This document shows, one piece after another, positions 63,337-64,000 of a stretch of 64,000 nt of DNA. Where the stretch lies: positions 4,551,677 to 4,615,676 of the forward strand of contig AP018269.1 of assembly GCA_003994795.1 (NCBI GenBank), written 5' to 3'. This stretch comes from Cylindrospermum sp. NIES-4074. GTDB taxonomy: Bacteria > Cyanobacteriota > Cyanobacteriia > Cyanobacteriales > Nostocaceae. Made by a program: the position numbers and the translations under genes. The notes under the pieces are model-generated. The model had not been told where the DNA came from. It searched no databases and saw only the letters and a program-made list of their open reading frames with translations. Each line of letters opens with the position of its first letter. Positions within the stretch are counted from its first letter, which is position 1.

Positions 63337-64000
63337 ATGTCAGATCCTAAACTTACTACTGCTGTACCTCCAGAATCGCCCCTTTCAGAATTATCTCAGC
63401 AATCGCCAGCTTTGAAGCTACAAGAAAATCTCGTCAAAATTCGCGATAGTCTGCGCCCTGGACAACAGCAAATGGCTGACTGGGAATCTGGGCCACTAGC
63501 GGTTTCTGCGGTTCCTGGTGCTGGTAAATCTACAGGTATGGCAGCGGCTGCGGCGATCGCGATCGCGCGACACTATGAACGTTCGGGGAGAATGTCTCGG
63601 CGTCATTTAGTGGTTGTCACTTTTACACGTTCTGCTGCTGCCAATATTAAAACCAAAATCCGTCAAGACTTAAAGAAACTATCTTTACCTCAAACTGGCT
63701 TTTTTGTTTATACCCTACATGGTCTAGCATTAAACATTGCCAGCCGCCATCCTGACTTATCTCGGTTGCAGTTAGACAATGTGACATTAATCACTGCTAA
63801 CCAAAGTCACCGTTTTATCCGCGCCGCCGTAGAACAATGGATTGCTAACAATCCAGATACTTATTTGCGGTTGTTGGCAGGTCATCAATTTGACGGCGAA
63901 GAAACAGAAAGATTGCGTCGTCAGTCAGTGCTGCGGACAGAAGTGTTGCCAGATTTGGCTTATACAGTGATTCATGAAGCCAAAAGTTCTGGGATCTCGC
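63337..64000 (+). CDS. UvrD/Rep-type ATP-dependent helicase (partial)
   Basis: 221 codons to the window edge. After a disordered opening, SLRPGQQQMADWESGPLAVS is the Q-motif region and AVPGAGKSTGMAAAAA is Walker A; VVVTFTRSAAANIKTKIRQD is motif Ia and FFVYTLHGLALNIA motif Ib of superfamily 1A helicases. The C-terminal part lies outside. UvrD/PcrA-type roles in DNA repair and replication are expected; the closest subgroup cannot be set from this part. Confidence 0.88.
   Translation, partial: MSDPKLTTAVPPESPLSELSQQSPALKLQENLVKIRDSLRPGQQQMADWESGPLAVSAVPGAGKSTGMAAAAAIAIARHYERSGRMSRRHLVVVTFTRSAAANIKTKIRQDLKKLSLPQTGFFVYTLHGLALNIASRHPDLSRLQLDNVTLITANQSHRFIRAAVEQWIANNPDTYLRLLAGHQFDGEETERLRRQSVLRTEVLPDLAYTVIHEAKSSGIS

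Noticed and set aside
1-64000. tRNA, rRNA and CRISPR arrays
   Set aside because: No T-arm GGTTCGAAT-type signals with cloverleaf context, no rRNA motifs and no direct-repeat/spacer arrays were found by eye; a covariance-model scan would be decisive.

Overview
The window looks like chromosome from a filamentous, probably heterocyst-forming cyanobacterium of the Nostoc/Anabaena type. The evidence is very frequent GCGATCGC-type (HIP1) octamers, psaK, ccmK3/ccmK4, raf1, a fibrillin (PAP) protein, a HetZ-like regulator, a cyanobacterial PEP/PFE-CTERM protein, and intergenic DNA full of Nostoc-style short tandem repeats, palindromes and MITE-like elements. No rRNA, tRNA or CRISPR array was seen.

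Layout. 1-6128 (minus) is one very large, partial gene for an FG-GAP/cadherin-like repeat protein whose start lies in the window and whose end lies outside it. 6.2-16 kb holds a TIGR03032 protein, a P2-type cation ATPase, a degenerate-P-loop ATPase-like protein and a 1060-residue membrane/coiled-coil repeat protein. 16-24 kb holds a Rieske (PaO-like) oxygenase, a fibrillin, a DUF697 GTPase, an EVE protein, an esterase and unknowns, separated by repeat-rich spacers. 24.4-27.7 kb is a divergent metal ABC transporter followed by psaK. 29-35 kb has a site-2 protease with CBS domains, a manganese catalase, a GlsB-type membrane protein and an adjacent heme oxygenase/hemN pair that looks like a low-oxygen tetrapyrrole module. 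35-41 kb has an M61 peptidase, a Crp/Fnr regulator, a protein built from GspE/PilB N-terminal domains without the ATPase, and a HetZ-like regulator. 41.9-42.7 kb is the ccmK3-ccmK4 shell-protein pair, then a WD40 remnant, an MscS channel and a TerB protein.

45.9-54 kb is the most unusual stretch. Two decayed genes of the cyanobacterial AAA-like (PF14516) STAND-type family lie there, one split by a MITE-like element and one fused to a nadB remnant. Between them sit an ethylene-receptor-like hybrid histidine kinase with a cyanobacteriochrome-like GAF domain and a second REC-kinase. 54.1-55.3 kb is a translationally coupled ParA-type ATPase plus coiled-coil protein with a C-terminal tryptophan, a good candidate for the carboxysome-positioning pair McdA/McdB. 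The rest is DUF445, menG bounded by heptamer repeats, a REC-GAF regulator, raf1, a CTERM protein, a GT39-type membrane glycosyltransferase and the start of a UvrD-like helicase.

Functional themes are carbon fixation (ccmK3/K4, candidate mcdAB, raf1), oxygen and redox adaptation (ho-hemN, Mn catalase, Rieske oxygenase), metal and ion handling, and light/ethylene signalling. No unambiguously new system is visible. The best leads are the ethylene/light sensor, the candidate McdAB pair, the AAA-like gene graveyard with its MITE family, and the recently amplified FG-GAP gene.
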